A stretch of 64,000 nt of DNA from UBA6168 sp964423205 (GCA_964423205.1 CAYRDX010000002.1:67309-131308), one strand, 5' to 3'. Positions 17,293 through 26,413 are shown, counted from the stretch's first letter. The notes: generated by a model not told the origin, from the sequence alone. Program-made: numbers and translations.

Positions 17293-17829
17293 GTGCTTTA
17301 TAAAGTAAAACTAAAAAATGCGGACAACAATGTCCTGCTCGATGACCACGTCTATGAATGGTTAACATCAGACGCGTATCTCACCAAGATTGATTTCATC
17401 AATAACCTGAGAAAGCATTCCAGTGGCTGTGCTGTTTTTCAGAAAACATGGAAAAAGGCAGACAGTAGTTTTAAAACGGAGACCATTTATTTACACAAAC
17501 TGATAGCCGAAAAGTTTCTGACTTCTGCAAAGTCAAAAGCTATCAGTTTGGTTGGAGCAAAAAATGGGAACAAACTGGACTGCCGACTGGAGAATCTGAT
17601 TTACCGTTCCAGGGCTGAAGCAAGCCGAAAGCGCAAAACCAGCAGCAAAACCGGCTACACCGGGGTTTATAAAGAAAACAAACGCTACCGTGCAGTGATA
17701 TCTATCAATCAAAAGTCTGTTCACATAGGTATGTATGATACTCCGGAAGAAGCTGCCTTAGCCTACAATAAGAAATCGAGAGAGGTATTTGGGGATAAAG
17801 GAAAATTGAATGTAATTCGCCCCAAATAA
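17293..17829 (+). CDS. AP2-domain DNA-binding protein with a degenerate HNH region
   Basis: A 178-residue protein. Residues about 118-172 form an AP2/ERF DNA-binding domain (TGYTGVYKENKRYRAVI, then HIGMYDTPEEAALAYNK), the fold shared with plant transcription factors and HNH homing endonucleases. Residues about 66-105 resemble an HNH_3 domain (IYLHKLIAEKF, then NGNKLDCRLENL). However, the expected (D/N)H is GA and the DNR asparagine is Cys, so nuclease activity is doubtful. The start is GTG, because an in-frame stop lies just upstream and no ATG is near. It is likely a remnant or domesticated homing endonuclease, possibly a regulator. It stands alone between longer intergenic stretches. Confidence 0.85.
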   Translation: MLYKVKLKNADNNVLLDDHVYEWLTSDAYLTKIDFINNLRKHSSGCAVFQKTWKKADSSFKTETIYLHKLIAEKFLTSAKSKAISLVGAKNGNKLDCRLENLIYRSRAEASRKRKTSSKTGYTGVYKENKRYRAVISINQKSVHIGMYDTPEEAALAYNKKSREVFGDKGKLNVIRPK

Positions 17830-17845
17830 CATGCTTTTGTGTATT

Positions 17846-17869
17846 GCCTGAATTTCAAAGCAGGCTTTT
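17846..17869 (+). terminator. Weak terminator after the AP2 gene
   Basis: GCCTG/CAGGC stem with a 10-base loop followed by TTTTC, 17 bases after the AP2 stop. The stem is short, so the call is tentative. Confidence 0.35.
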
Positions 17870-17983
17870 CTGCATCAGACCTACTCTATGGAATTCCTTT
17901 TGAAGTTTCAGGAGTTCTTATAACTTACCCACCTCAACGCATCCCACTTTAAGATTCTTTCAATAATTAACAGAAGTCAAAAA

Positions 17984-18036
17984 CAAGTCAAAATGAATAT
18001 GCCTGTGTTTTGACTTGACAAATCTGCCTATCATTG
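17984..18036 (+). promoter_or_regulatory. hemE promoter with a perfect inverted repeat
   Basis: CAAGTCAAAA (17984-17993) and TTTTGACTTG (18008-18017) form a perfect 10-base inverted repeat with a 14-base spacer. An extra AAGTCAAAA half-site lies just upstream at about 17974-17982. The right arm contains the TTTTG -33 element, followed 16 bases later by TATCATTG (18029-18036), one mismatch from the -7 box. The arrangement suggests an operator over the hemE promoter. The ATG at 18041 is 4 bases after the box. Confidence 0.5.
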
Positions 18037-18040
18037 CGGC

Positions 18041-19096
18041 ATGAAAATAAAAAACGACATTTTACTCCGAGTCCTCAAAGGAGAAATGACAGAACGTCCA
18101 CCTGTTTGGTTGATGCGTCAAGCAGGTAGAATTCTTCCCCAATACCGGGAAATCAGAAATAAACTTTCGGGATTTGTTGAGTTGGTAACTACCCCTGAAT
18201 TGGCTGCAGAAGTAACCATACAACCAGTTGATGAATTGGGTGTGGACGCTGCCATACTTTTTTCTGATATTTTGGTTATCCCGGAAGCAATGGGGCTGAG
18301 GTACGATATGGTGGAAAAAAGAGGTCCGTCATTTCCAAAAACCATCAAGACTCAAAAGGACATTGACCAATTGGTTTCTGGAACAGAAGCAGCTCTTGCC
18401 CTGCAATATGTGTACGATAGTATCCATTTAACTAAGAAAGGACTGGATGGCAGGGTGCCACTTCTCGGATTTTCAGGTGCACCATGGACGCTTTTGGCAT
18501 ACATGGTGGAAGGCGGGGGAAGTAAAACATTTTCCAAGGCAAAAAAATTCCTCTATGCAGAACCAGCAAAGGCTCATGCGCTTTTGGAAAAGATTACAGA
18601 CACTGTAATAGCCTATTTGCAGAAGAAAATTGAAGCAGGAGTAGATGCCGTGCAGGTATTTGATTCCTGGGCAGGAATACTGACTCCGGCACAATACAGG
18701 GAGTTTTCTCTGCCCTACATCGCACGCGTATGCAAAGAAGTTTCGGCGGTTCCTGTAATAGTTTTTGCTAAAGATGGATGGTTTGCATTGGAAGAGATTG
18801 CCAAGCTGGAATGTGATGCCATTGGGTTGGATTGGACAGTTGATCCCTTATTGGGTCGTAAATGGACAGGCAGGCGGAAAGTACTTCAGGGGAACCTGGA
18901 CCCATGTTGCCTCTATGCCGATACAAAGCAAATAGAAAAAGTGACAACGCTCATGTTGAAAAGTTTTGGTCCTCATCATGTTGCCAATCTGGGTCATGGT
19001 GTTTACCCTGATACACCTTTGGATGGGGTAAAATGCTTTGTCGATACAGTCAAGTCTTACAGATACTCATCTTTGAATAGCTCAAAAGCGGAATGA
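18041..19096 (+). CDS. hemE: Uroporphyrinogen decarboxylase
   Basis: Removes four carboxyl groups from uroporphyrinogen III to give coproporphyrinogen III in haem synthesis. The 351-residue length is standard. The signature RPPVWLMRQAGRILPQYR lies at residues 20-37, and FSDILVIPEAMG and FSGAPWTLLAYM follow. The C-terminal region has LGHGVYPDTP. The other haem gene in the window, hemB, is at 48.6 kb, so the pathway is not clustered. The start is supported by the family N-terminus and by the promoter layout just upstream. Confidence 0.97.
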   Translation: MKIKNDILLRVLKGEMTERPPVWLMRQAGRILPQYREIRNKLSGFVELVTTPELAAEVTIQPVDELGVDAAILFSDILVIPEAMGLRYDMVEKRGPSFPKTIKTQKDIDQLVSGTEAALALQYVYDSIHLTKKGLDGRVPLLGFSGAPWTLLAYMVEGGGSKTFSKAKKFLYAEPAKAHALLEKITDTVIAYLQKKIEAGVDAVQVFDSWAGILTPAQYREFSLPYIARVCKEVSAVPVIVFAKDGWFALEEIAKLECDAIGLDWTVDPLLGRKWTGRRKVLQGNLDPCCLYADTKQIEKVTTLMLKSFGPHHVANLGHGVYPDTPLDGVKCFVDTVKSYRYSSLNSSKAE

Positions 19097-19132
19097 TTCC
19101 CATTATAAATTGAGAGACAAAAGCCAGGATTA

Positions 19133-19161
19133 TTTTGATAGCCAGAAATTAGGTAAACTTG
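19133..19161 (+). promoter_or_regulatory. Candidate accD promoter
   Basis: TTTTG (19133-19137), a 16-base spacer and TAAACTTG (19154-19161), one mismatch from TAnnTTTG. The ATG follows 61 bases downstream. Confidence 0.35.
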
Positions 19162-19222
19162 CAGCCGGAATTGCATTGGTTTTCTAAAACCAGGTGAAGA
19201 GAATTTCACATAAAACTCAAAA

Positions 19223-20065
19223 ATGGGTTGGTTTAAACGCTTAAAAGACGGTATTCAAACTGCTACCAAGTATAAACGGGAAACGCCTGATGGTTTGTGG
19301 TATAAGTGCAAGGAATGCAATGAGATGAGTACAATGAAAGTGGTGAAAACCAATTTCTACAAGTGCCCTAAATGCAATTATCATATCAGGATAGGTTCTC
19401 ATGATTATTTCGATATCATCTTTGACGGGAGTTATGAAGAGTTATTCCCTGACCTCATCTCTAAGGACACTCTGAATTTTACCGACCTGAAGCCTTACAC
19501 AGAACGCCTGGCAGAGGAATACCAGAAAACAGGACTATTAGATGCAATGAGCGTCGCCACAGGAATGGTTGGAGAAAGACGATTGGTAGCATCTGCCATG
19601 GATTTCAGTTTTATTGGTGGCTCGATGGGTTCCGTGGTAGGGGAGAAGATTTCCAAATCAATAGATTATTGCATAGAGCACCGTACTCCACTGCTCATCA
19701 TTTCAAAGTCAGGTGGAGCCCGTATGATGGAAGCTGCTTTTTCTCTTATGCAAATGGGAAAAACTGCTGCCAAACTTACACGTCTGTCCAAAGCAAGATT
19801 ACCCTATTTCTCTTTCCTTACTGATCCGACAACCGGAGGGGTCACAGCTTCTTACGCCATGTTGGGAGACCTCAATTTTGCGGAACCCAAAGCACTCATT
19901 GGTTTTGCCGGTCCTCGCGTAATAAAGGAAACCATAAAGCGTGATCTACCGGAAGGATTTCAGACTTCAGAATTTCTGCTCGAAAAGGGATTCCTGGATT
20001 TTATTGTCGATAGAAAAGACCTGCGCTCTCGCCTGGAATCGCTCATGAACATGTTTCCGGAATAG
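19223..20065 (+). CDS. accD: Acetyl-CoA carboxylase carboxyltransferase beta subunit
   Basis: Half of the carboxyltransferase that makes malonyl-CoA, the first committed step of fatty acid synthesis. The 280-residue protein has the N-terminal four-cysteine zinc ribbon (CKEC at about 29-32 and CPKC at about 48-51) and the crotonase-like core with SGGARMMEAAFSLMQM and DPTTGGVTASYA. The partner accA is not in this window. It precedes gyrA, which has its own promoter. Confidence 0.97.
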   Translation: MGWFKRLKDGIQTATKYKRETPDGLWYKCKECNEMSTMKVVKTNFYKCPKCNYHIRIGSHDYFDIIFDGSYEELFPDLISKDTLNFTDLKPYTERLAEEYQKTGLLDAMSVATGMVGERRLVASAMDFSFIGGSMGSVVGEKISKSIDYCIEHRTPLLIISKSGGARMMEAAFSLMQMGKTAAKLTRLSKARLPYFSFLTDPTTGGVTASYAMLGDLNFAEPKALIGFAGPRVIKETIKRDLPEGFQTSEFLLEKGFLDFIVDRKDLRSRLESLMNMFPE

Positions 20066-20237
20066 CAGATTTTACTCTGATTTTGCAATCATTTACCGCA
20101 CCTGATTTCACATCTCATCTTGCCCATTTTATCAGGGCTTCAGATGCTCTGACTTGAAGGGGAAAAATCGGCGAATTATATTGCCAATACGGGCAATTTA
20201 AAGCCCTTTCACGGTCGAATACTACCCATATTTTTTC

Positions 20238-20245
20238 TACTTTTG
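20238..20245 (+). promoter_or_regulatory. gyrA -7 box
   Basis: TACTTTTG matches TAnnTTTG exactly, 46 bases before the gyrA ATG. A well-spaced TTG is not obvious. Confidence 0.4.
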
Positions 20246-20291
20246 CACCTCCCGAAAAACAGTATTTTACAATCAATTTTAAAATCTTAGA

Positions 20292-22799
20292 ATGACCTCC
20301 GGACAGCGTATTGTTCCCATTAACATTGAAGATGAAATGAAGTCCGCTTACATCGATTATTCGATGTCGGTTATCGTTTCCAGAGCCCTGCCTGATGTTA
20401 GAGATGGACTAAAGCCGGTTCATCGTCGAGTATTGTTTGGCATGTACGAATTAGGTGTGGGTTACAACAAAGCACATAAAAAATCGGCGAGAATAGTCGG
20501 TGAAGTTTTAGGTAAATACCATCCTCATGGTGACTCCTCTGTTTATGAGACCATGGTAAGAATGGCCCAGGTTTGGTCCCTGAGGTATCCTCTTGTCGAC
20601 GGTCAAGGAAACTTTGGTTCTATGGATGGCGACAGCCCCGCTGCCATGCGATATACTGAAGCCAGGCTCAGAAGAGTAGCAGATGAGTTACTCACCGATA
20701 TAGATAAAGAAACCGTTGATTTCTCCCTGAACTTTGATGATACACTCGAAGAACCAACAGTTCTTCCTGCAAGACTCCCCAACTTATTAGTTAATGGTGC
20801 TTCAGGCATTGCTGTTGGTATGGCCACCAACATGTTGCCACACAATTTGGGAGAAGTGATAGATGGAATCATTGAAACCATCAATAATCCAGAGATTACC
20901 ATTGCTCAGCTGATGCAATTTATCAAGGCGCCTGACTTCCCGACCGGCGGCATCATATACGGTTATTCTGGCGTTAGGGAAGCTTTTGAAACGGGGCGGG
21001 GTAGAATTGTCGTACGCAGCAAAGCCAACATTGAAGTTGCTCCGTCAGGGAAAGAAACAATTATCGTCTCTGAGATACCATATCAGGTCAATAAGGCATC
21101 TTTGATTGTGAAGATTGCAGAGTTGGCAAATGAGAAGAAGGTTGAAGGTATAAGTGATGTCCGGGATGAAAGTGACAGAAGCGGCTTGCGCATTGTCATC
21201 GAAGTGAAGCGCGATGCGATGGCCAGCATCGTACTCAATCAATTGTTTAAACTTACCCCATTGCAAAGCTCATACGGAGTTAACAACGTAGCCCTGGTGA
21301 ACGGCCGACCGGTACAGCTCAATCTTAAAGATCTGATTGAAGAATTTATCAAATTCCGACTGGAGGTGATAGTTCGCCGGACGAAATACGAATTGCGAAA
21401 AGCAGAGGAAAGGGCACATATTCTGGAAGGCTTGTTAATTGCTCTTGATCACCTCGACGAAGTCATTGCCTTAATCAGAGCCTCGGCAACTGTGGAAGAA
21501 GCAAGAGAGGGCTTGATGCGCAATTTTGAGCTTACAGAAATTCAAGCCAAGGCCATACTCGATATGCGCTTGCAGAAGTTGACTGGTCTTGAAAGAGAGA
21601 AAATTAAGCAGGAGTATGATGAACTGATTAAGTTGATTGCGAATCTGAAGGCTATCCTCGAAAGCGAAGAAATGCAGCGCGATATCATAAAAGAGGAACT
21701 GTTGGAAGTCAAATACCGCCATAATGATGAGCGCCGCACGGAAATTTCTTTTGAAGAGGGCGACATCAACATGGAGGATATCATCCCTGATGAGCAAGTG
21801 GTCATTACCATAACACACGGTGGATATATCAAACGCACTCCAGTTGCTGATTACCGTTTGCAGGGCAGAGGTGGCAGAGGCTCAAGAGGTGGCCGCACCA
21901 AAGGAGAGGACTTCATTGAGCATATGTTCATTGCCAGCAATCACAACTATTTGCTGCTGTTTACTGAATTAGGCAAATGCCATTGGTTACGCACATACGA
22001 AATTCCTGAAGGCGACAAGACTTCGTCCGGCAGATTCATACAAAACATAGTGAACATTCCAACTGAGGATACAGTTAAGGCTTACATCATCATCCAGGAT
22101 TTGAATGATGCAAAATTCCTTGATTCACATTTTATCATGTTCTGTACACGTACAGGTATGGTGAAAAAGACCTCTGTCGAGTCATTCTCAAGGCCACGGG
22201 AAGGAGGTATCATTGCCATCAATATCAATAAAGGTGACCAATTAATCGAGGCCAAACTTACCAACGGTTCAAATGAAATTTTCATCGCTTCCAAATCGGG
22301 AAATGCCATTCGTTTCAATGAAGAGAAAGTAAGGCCGATGGGTCGTGCTGCAGCAGGCGTGAAAGGAATTCAATTGGACGACGACAACGACAGGGTGGTC
22401 GGTATGGCTTGCGTTCCGACAGTTGATTCTCAATTCACTATCCTGACTGTTTCTGAAAATGGTACAGGCAAGCGCTCCCAAATCGAAGATTACCGCCTTA
22501 CAAACAGGGGAGGAAAGGGCGTAAAAACAATGGAAGTAACAGCTAAGACAGGTTCAGTCATTGCCATAAAAGCTGTTCAGGAAGAAGAAAACGTGATGAT
22601 AACCACTAAAAATGGCATTGTCATTAGGATGCCGCTCACTGACATTAGAATAATGGGACGTGCCACACAGGGTGTGCGTGTTATCAAAATTGATGAAGAC
22701 GACTCGATAGCCGATATCACCGTGGTTCCTCATGAAGAAGAGGAAAATGGAAATACAAACGGGGAATCAGTTGAAATCACTAATCCTGATATTGATTAG
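20292..22799 (+). CDS. gyrA: DNA gyrase subunit A
   Basis: The breakage-reunion subunit of gyrase, introducing negative supercoils together with GyrB. The 835-residue length is normal. The active-site tyrosine is Tyr121 (AAMRYTEARL). The quinolone-resistance region reads HPHGDSSVYETMVRMAQ, with Ser82 and Glu86 at the positions of E. coli Ser83 and Asp87, which is the usual susceptible pattern. A GyrA box-like motif QGRGGRGSRGG is present near residue 525, distinguishing gyrase from topoisomerase IV. The acidic C-terminal tail ends at 22799. Confidence 0.97.
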   Translation: MTSGQRIVPINIEDEMKSAYIDYSMSVIVSRALPDVRDGLKPVHRRVLFGMYELGVGYNKAHKKSARIVGEVLGKYHPHGDSSVYETMVRMAQVWSLRYPLVDGQGNFGSMDGDSPAAMRYTEARLRRVADELLTDIDKETVDFSLNFDDTLEEPTVLPARLPNLLVNGASGIAVGMATNMLPHNLGEVIDGIIETINNPEITIAQLMQFIKAPDFPTGGIIYGYSGVREAFETGRGRIVVRSKANIEVAPSGKETIIVSEIPYQVNKASLIVKIAELANEKKVEGISDVRDESDRSGLRIVIEVKRDAMASIVLNQLFKLTPLQSSYGVNNVALVNGRPVQLNLKDLIEEFIKFRLEVIVRRTKYELRKAEERAHILEGLLIALDHLDEVIALIRASATVEEAREGLMRNFELTEIQAKAILDMRLQKLTGLEREKIKQEYDELIKLIANLKAILESEEMQRDIIKEELLEVKYRHNDERRTEISFEEGDINMEDIIPDEQVVITITHGGYIKRTPVADYRLQGRGGRGSRGGRTKGEDFIEHMFIASNHNYLLLFTELGKCHWLRTYEIPEGDKTSSGRFIQNIVNIPTEDTVKAYIIIQDLNDAKFLDSHFIMFCTRTGMVKKTSVESFSRPREGGIIAININKGDQLIEAKLTNGSNEIFIASKSGNAIRFNEEKVRPMGRAAAGVKGIQLDDDNDRVVGMACVPTVDSQFTILTVSENGTGKRSQIEDYRLTNRGGKGVKTMEVTAKTGSVIAIKAVQEEENVMITTKNGIVIRMPLTDIRIMGRATQGVRVIKIDEDDSIADITVVPHEEEENGNTNGESVEITNPDID

Positions 22800-22966
22800 T
22801 GTCATACTTTTTAAATCTGTTCATTCAATTCTGAAAAACTAATTTTGCGTGTTTTAAAGATTTTTAACATTTTACTTAATGCCATAATCGTAAGAATCCC
22901 GTCTGGTAATGTAAACGAAAAATTCACTTGTTCGGAACTTACTTTGAATTATTAAAATTATCTAAC

Positions 22967-24283
22967 ATGAAGAAGTACTTATTCACTATCCTCACCCTTA
23001 CCATCGCCGCTGTTATGACTATGGCGCAGGAAGATCCAGGTAAGGCTCTCTCAAAAGCTGGCAGGGCTTTAGGTAGCTACAACCTGGATAAGGCTAACAA
23101 TGAGGCGAAGCTTAAGGAGGCTATCGACCTGATAAAGTTTTCCATTGATAGCCCGGAAACAAACAAAAGCTCTAAAGCATGGCAAACCAGAGGTGAAATT
23201 TACAATGCTCTTGCTGACAAGGATTTGACCATGGTTGCTCTGGACGATGCTTATGAGCCAGCCAATCCAGATGCACCTTTAATTGCCGCTGAATCTTTTG
23301 AAAAAGCCTTAAGTCTGGCTCAAAAGAAATTTGAAACTAAAGATGCATTGAAAGGCCTTGCAGAAGCAGGTGCCAAACTCAATGCATTTGGCAACAATCA
23401 GATTAACCGTAATGACTTTGCCGGCGCCTATAAATCATTGAACAAGGCCATGCAAGCCAACAAACTGGTTAAGGAAAATGGTGAGAATCCAATTATTCCA
23501 GATGAAGGAGTTGAAAACCACAAGTTTGTTGTCGCATACTGTGCAAGGCATATTGGTAACAACGAACATGCTAAGGCTCTTTTCAGTGAATTGATTAAGG
23601 AAAAAACAACTGAGCCCACTGTTTATTCTTCTCTGTTTTACATTTTGTTTGAAGAAGACTCTCCTGAAGCAATAAAGATACTCGAAGAAGGACGCAAAAC
23701 ATTCCCCGACAATACCGAGATTCTCTTTGCTGAAATCAACTACTATATCAGTGAGGCACGTTACGATGTGCTGGAAATCAAACTTAAAGAAGCCATTGAG
23801 CGTGAACCGAATAACCCCTCTGTTTACAGCGCACTTGGAAATGTGTACATGAATTTGTTTACCTCTGCTTATGAAAAGGACACGAAATCAACTACTGCAC
23901 AGGGTTATTTCGACAAGTCAATGGAGTATTTCCAAAAAGCTGTTGATATTGACCCTAATCAATTTGATGCTATTTACAGTATGGGCTCACTGTACTTCAA
24001 TAAGGCAGTAGCTATCATCAAGATGGCTAACGAATTGGGAATGTCAGCTGAAGATCAGAAAAAGTACACTGCTCTCGAAAAAGAGTCTTCCGCTCTTTTA
24101 ACGACTTCATTACCTTTTTTCCAAAAGGCAGAAGCACTGAATGCAAACGACGTCAATACACTGATAGCACTTTCTGAAATTTTTGCCCGTATGAACGATA
24201 TCGACAAGTCGATGGAATTCAAAGGCAGATTGGAGAAGGTGCGTGCCGGTGGCACCAATGCAGGTTCTTACTTCAAGAACTAA
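22967..24283 (+). CDS. Secreted tetratricopeptide-repeat protein
   Basis: A 438-residue protein with a clear signal peptide (MKKYLFTILTLTIAAVMTMA, residues 1-20), so it is exported to the periplasm or outer membrane. Several TPR-like helical repeats cover residues about 60-420, for example PSVYSALGNVYMNL and FDAIYSMGSLYFNKAV. The ATG at 22967 is chosen because it opens the signal peptide; a TTG at 22928 would hide it. The stop codon TAA overlaps the first bases of repeat copy 3, and a good terminator follows the repeat. The TRAP permease genes come next; TPR proteins that pair with TRAP systems are known in Treponema, but a link here is only suggested by position. Confidence 0.88.
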   Translation: MKKYLFTILTLTIAAVMTMAQEDPGKALSKAGRALGSYNLDKANNEAKLKEAIDLIKFSIDSPETNKSSKAWQTRGEIYNALADKDLTMVALDDAYEPANPDAPLIAAESFEKALSLAQKKFETKDALKGLAEAGAKLNAFGNNQINRNDFAGAYKSLNKAMQANKLVKENGENPIIPDEGVENHKFVVAYCARHIGNNEHAKALFSELIKEKTTEPTVYSSLFYILFEEDSPEAIKILEEGRKTFPDNTEILFAEINYYISEARYDVLEIKLKEAIEREPNNPSVYSALGNVYMNLFTSAYEKDTKSTTAQGYFDKSMEYFQKAVDIDPNQFDAIYSMGSLYFNKAVAIIKMANELGMSAEDQKKYTALEKESSALLTTSLPFFQKAEALNANDVNTLIALSEIFARMNDIDKSMEFKGRLEKVRAGGTNAGSYFKN

Positions 24284-24413
24284 GTAAAAAGGCAACCCCG
24301 AAGCCCGAAGGGCTAAAGGGGCAAGGCCCTTAGGGCCAAGTAGACAAAAGTTTTCCAACTGATTTTCAAGTGGTTAAGAAAACAATTTGGCAGCTTTTTT
24401 GACTCTTTACTAA
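24282..24413 (+). repeat. Interspersed MITE-like repeat, copy 3 (hairpin type)
   Basis: It begins AAGTAAAAAGGCAA inside the TPR gene's stop codon and ends TGACTCTTTACTAA. The middle differs from copy 2 by about one base over roughly 100, with the same AGCCC-GAA-GGGCT and GGCCCTTAGGGCC modules, so one copy arose recently. The -7 box of the other copies is lost here (CTTTTTTG). The same end nevertheless points to the next gene, dctQ. Confidence 0.85.
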
Positions 24414-24433
24414 CAGAATCATTTGAAATGAAT

Positions 24434-24474
24434 AAATGGGCAGGTCTGGTTACGGATCTGCCCATTTTGTTTTT
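24434..24474 (+). terminator. Terminator after the secreted TPR gene and repeat copy 3
   Basis: AAATGGGCAG/CTGCCCATTT stem followed by TGTTTTTAA. It separates the TPR gene from dctQM, so the two are probably not one transcript. Confidence 0.8.
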
Positions 24475-24527
24475 AATGTTGTTGGTTTTAATAAAAATTG
24501 ATTTCTTACATCCCGAAAGAATCAGCA

Positions 24528-25079
24528 ATGACAGTTTTATTAAAACGAATAGCCAATTCCATATCCTACCTGAATGAACAAGTCGGGAAGGCCTCTGCAT
24601 GGTTGATACTTGCTCTGGTATTGGTGGTGGGTTTTGACGTGATTGCCAGAAAACTGTTCAATTTTACTAAGGTCTGGATAATGGACCTTGAGTGGCACCT
24701 ATTTGCTCTGATATTCCTAATGGCTGCCGGTTCTGCCCTGCGACACGAAAAGCACGTCAGGGTTGATTTGTTTTACGCAGAATACAATGAAAAGGACAAA
24801 GCAACTACAGACTTTTGGGGAACCCTTGTATTTCTCATTCCCTGGTGCCTGGCAGTGATATACTATTCTTTCAATTACGCTATGGACTCCTTCAGAATGA
24901 ACGAAGGTGCAGCAGAACCTGGGGGACTACCTGCGCGGTACCTTATTAAATTTGCTATTGTTGCGGGGATAATTTTGCTTTTGCTGCAGGCAATTGCGAT
25001 GCTAATAGAAACAGGATTAATCTTGTTTTCCGGAAAAAGCAGACATAAATCTGACTCGACAAATGAATCAATGCTTTAG
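24528..25079 (+). CDS. dctQ: TRAP transporter small permease (DctQ)
   Basis: A 183-residue inner-membrane protein with four predicted helices (about 22-44, 53-71, 98-115 and 139-160). The motif VWIMDLEWHLFALIFLMAAG and a following charged loop RHEKHVRVD are typical of DctQ. It is the small membrane subunit of a sodium- or proton-coupled TRAP importer of carboxylate-like solutes. Start at the ATG of MTVLLKR (24528); a frame extension from 24498 is less likely. DctM follows after five bases. Confidence 0.9.
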   Translation: MTVLLKRIANSISYLNEQVGKASAWLILALVLVVGFDVIARKLFNFTKVWIMDLEWHLFALIFLMAAGSALRHEKHVRVDLFYAEYNEKDKATTDFWGTLVFLIPWCLAVIYYSFNYAMDSFRMNEGAAEPGGLPARYLIKFAIVAGIILLLLQAIAMLIETGLILFSGKSRHKSDSTNESML

Positions 25080-25084
25080 GTGAA

Positions 25085-26413
25085 ATGGGACTAGAAGCTC
25101 TGGCACTAATACTTTTCCTGTGTGTCTTTATCCTTATCCTCTATGGATATCCTGTAGCTTTTACGCTGGGTGGCCTTTCTATAATCTATGCCCTTTGCTT
25201 TTTGGAACCTTCCTCTCTCGATGCTTTGCCTTCGAGGTTTATGGGTGTTTTGACGAATTATAACCTCATAGCTGTACCACTTTTTATCTTTATGGGCATC
25301 ATGCTGGAAAAGTCAGGTTTGGCGGAAACACTGCTGGAAACCATGGCTATGTTGTTTGGAAAGTTGCGCGGTGGCTTGGCAATTTCCGTCGTCATTGTGG
25401 GTACTTTATTAGCTGCTTCCACAGGAATCGTGGGTGCTACAGTTGTGACCATGGGTTTTATCAGCCTGCCTACAATGTTGAAAAGGGGTTACAAACCTGA
25501 GTTAGCAACGGGTGCCATCGCCGCCTCCGGTACCCTTGGGCAAATCATTCCCCCTTCGGTTGTTTTAGTGCTTCTTGGTAGTATTATGAATGTAAACATC
25601 GGCGATCTTTTTGCCGGAGCTTTAATTCCGGGTTTATTTCTGGTGGTAGCCTATGTCATTTATATCGTCATTTATTCGACTTTGAACCCTTCCGCTGCAC
25701 CCAGATTGCCACAGGAAGAATTTGACAAGTTTTCGGAAAAGGGTTTTTGGAAAAAAGTAATCAAAGCATTCGTTTTGCCTCTTTTGTTAATCATCGCAGT
25801 TCTTGGGTCTATTTTTATGGGATGGGCCACGTCCACAGAGGCTGCTGCAGTAGGAGCTCTCGGAGCTATGATACTTACTGTTGGCCAAAAGAAATTCAAT
25901 CTGGACACATTGAGAACAGTAATGCAGGAAAGCACTCACCTGACTTGCATGGTTTTCGTCATCCTGTTGGGAGCTACCACTTTCTCACTGGTTTTCAGAG
26001 AAATGGGAGGCGACAGTTTCCTCGTTCACATCATCGAGGAAACTCAGCTTACCCCCGCCATGTTTCTCTTCGTCGTGATGCTCGTCATGTTCATTTCAGG
26101 TTTTTTCATCGATTTCATCGAAATTATCTTCATCTTGGTTCCTGTCGTAGTGCCCGTCTTTATAAAATACGAAGTGGACTTGTTGTGGCTGGGCATATTG
26201 ATAGGAGTTAATCTTCAAACATCCTTCCTCACTCCACCTTTTGGCTTCTCGCTTTTTTACCTTAAAGGTGTAGCACCACCTTCTATCACCACGGGCCACC
26301 TCTACCGGGGGATAGTTCCATTTGTGTTAATTCAGGCATTCCTATTGGTTGTCATCATTTTGTTCCCGGAAATTGTGCACCTCAGTAAGGATATTTTCAG
26401 CTTCCACAAATAG
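25085..26413 (+). CDS. dctM: TRAP transporter large permease (DctM)
   Basis: A 442-residue protein with about 12 transmembrane helices. Family motifs include VPLFIFMGIMLEKSG, GTLGQIIPPSVVLVLLG and TPPFGFSLFYLKGVAP. It is the solute-conducting subunit of a TRAP importer. No DctP solute-binding protein is encoded next to the pair, so the third component must come from elsewhere or be unusual. The substrate cannot be predicted. Confidence 0.95.
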   Translation: MGLEALALILFLCVFILILYGYPVAFTLGGLSIIYALCFLEPSSLDALPSRFMGVLTNYNLIAVPLFIFMGIMLEKSGLAETLLETMAMLFGKLRGGLAISVVIVGTLLAASTGIVGATVVTMGFISLPTMLKRGYKPELATGAIAASGTLGQIIPPSVVLVLLGSIMNVNIGDLFAGALIPGLFLVVAYVIYIVIYSTLNPSAAPRLPQEEFDKFSEKGFWKKVIKAFVLPLLLIIAVLGSIFMGWATSTEAAAVGALGAMILTVGQKKFNLDTLRTVMQESTHLTCMVFVILLGATTFSLVFREMGGDSFLVHIIEETQLTPAMFLFVVMLVMFISGFFIDFIEIIFILVPVVVPVFIKYEVDLLWLGILIGVNLQTSFLTPPFGFSLFYLKGVAPPSITTGHLYRGIVPFVLIQAFLLVVIILFPEIVHLSKDIFSFHK

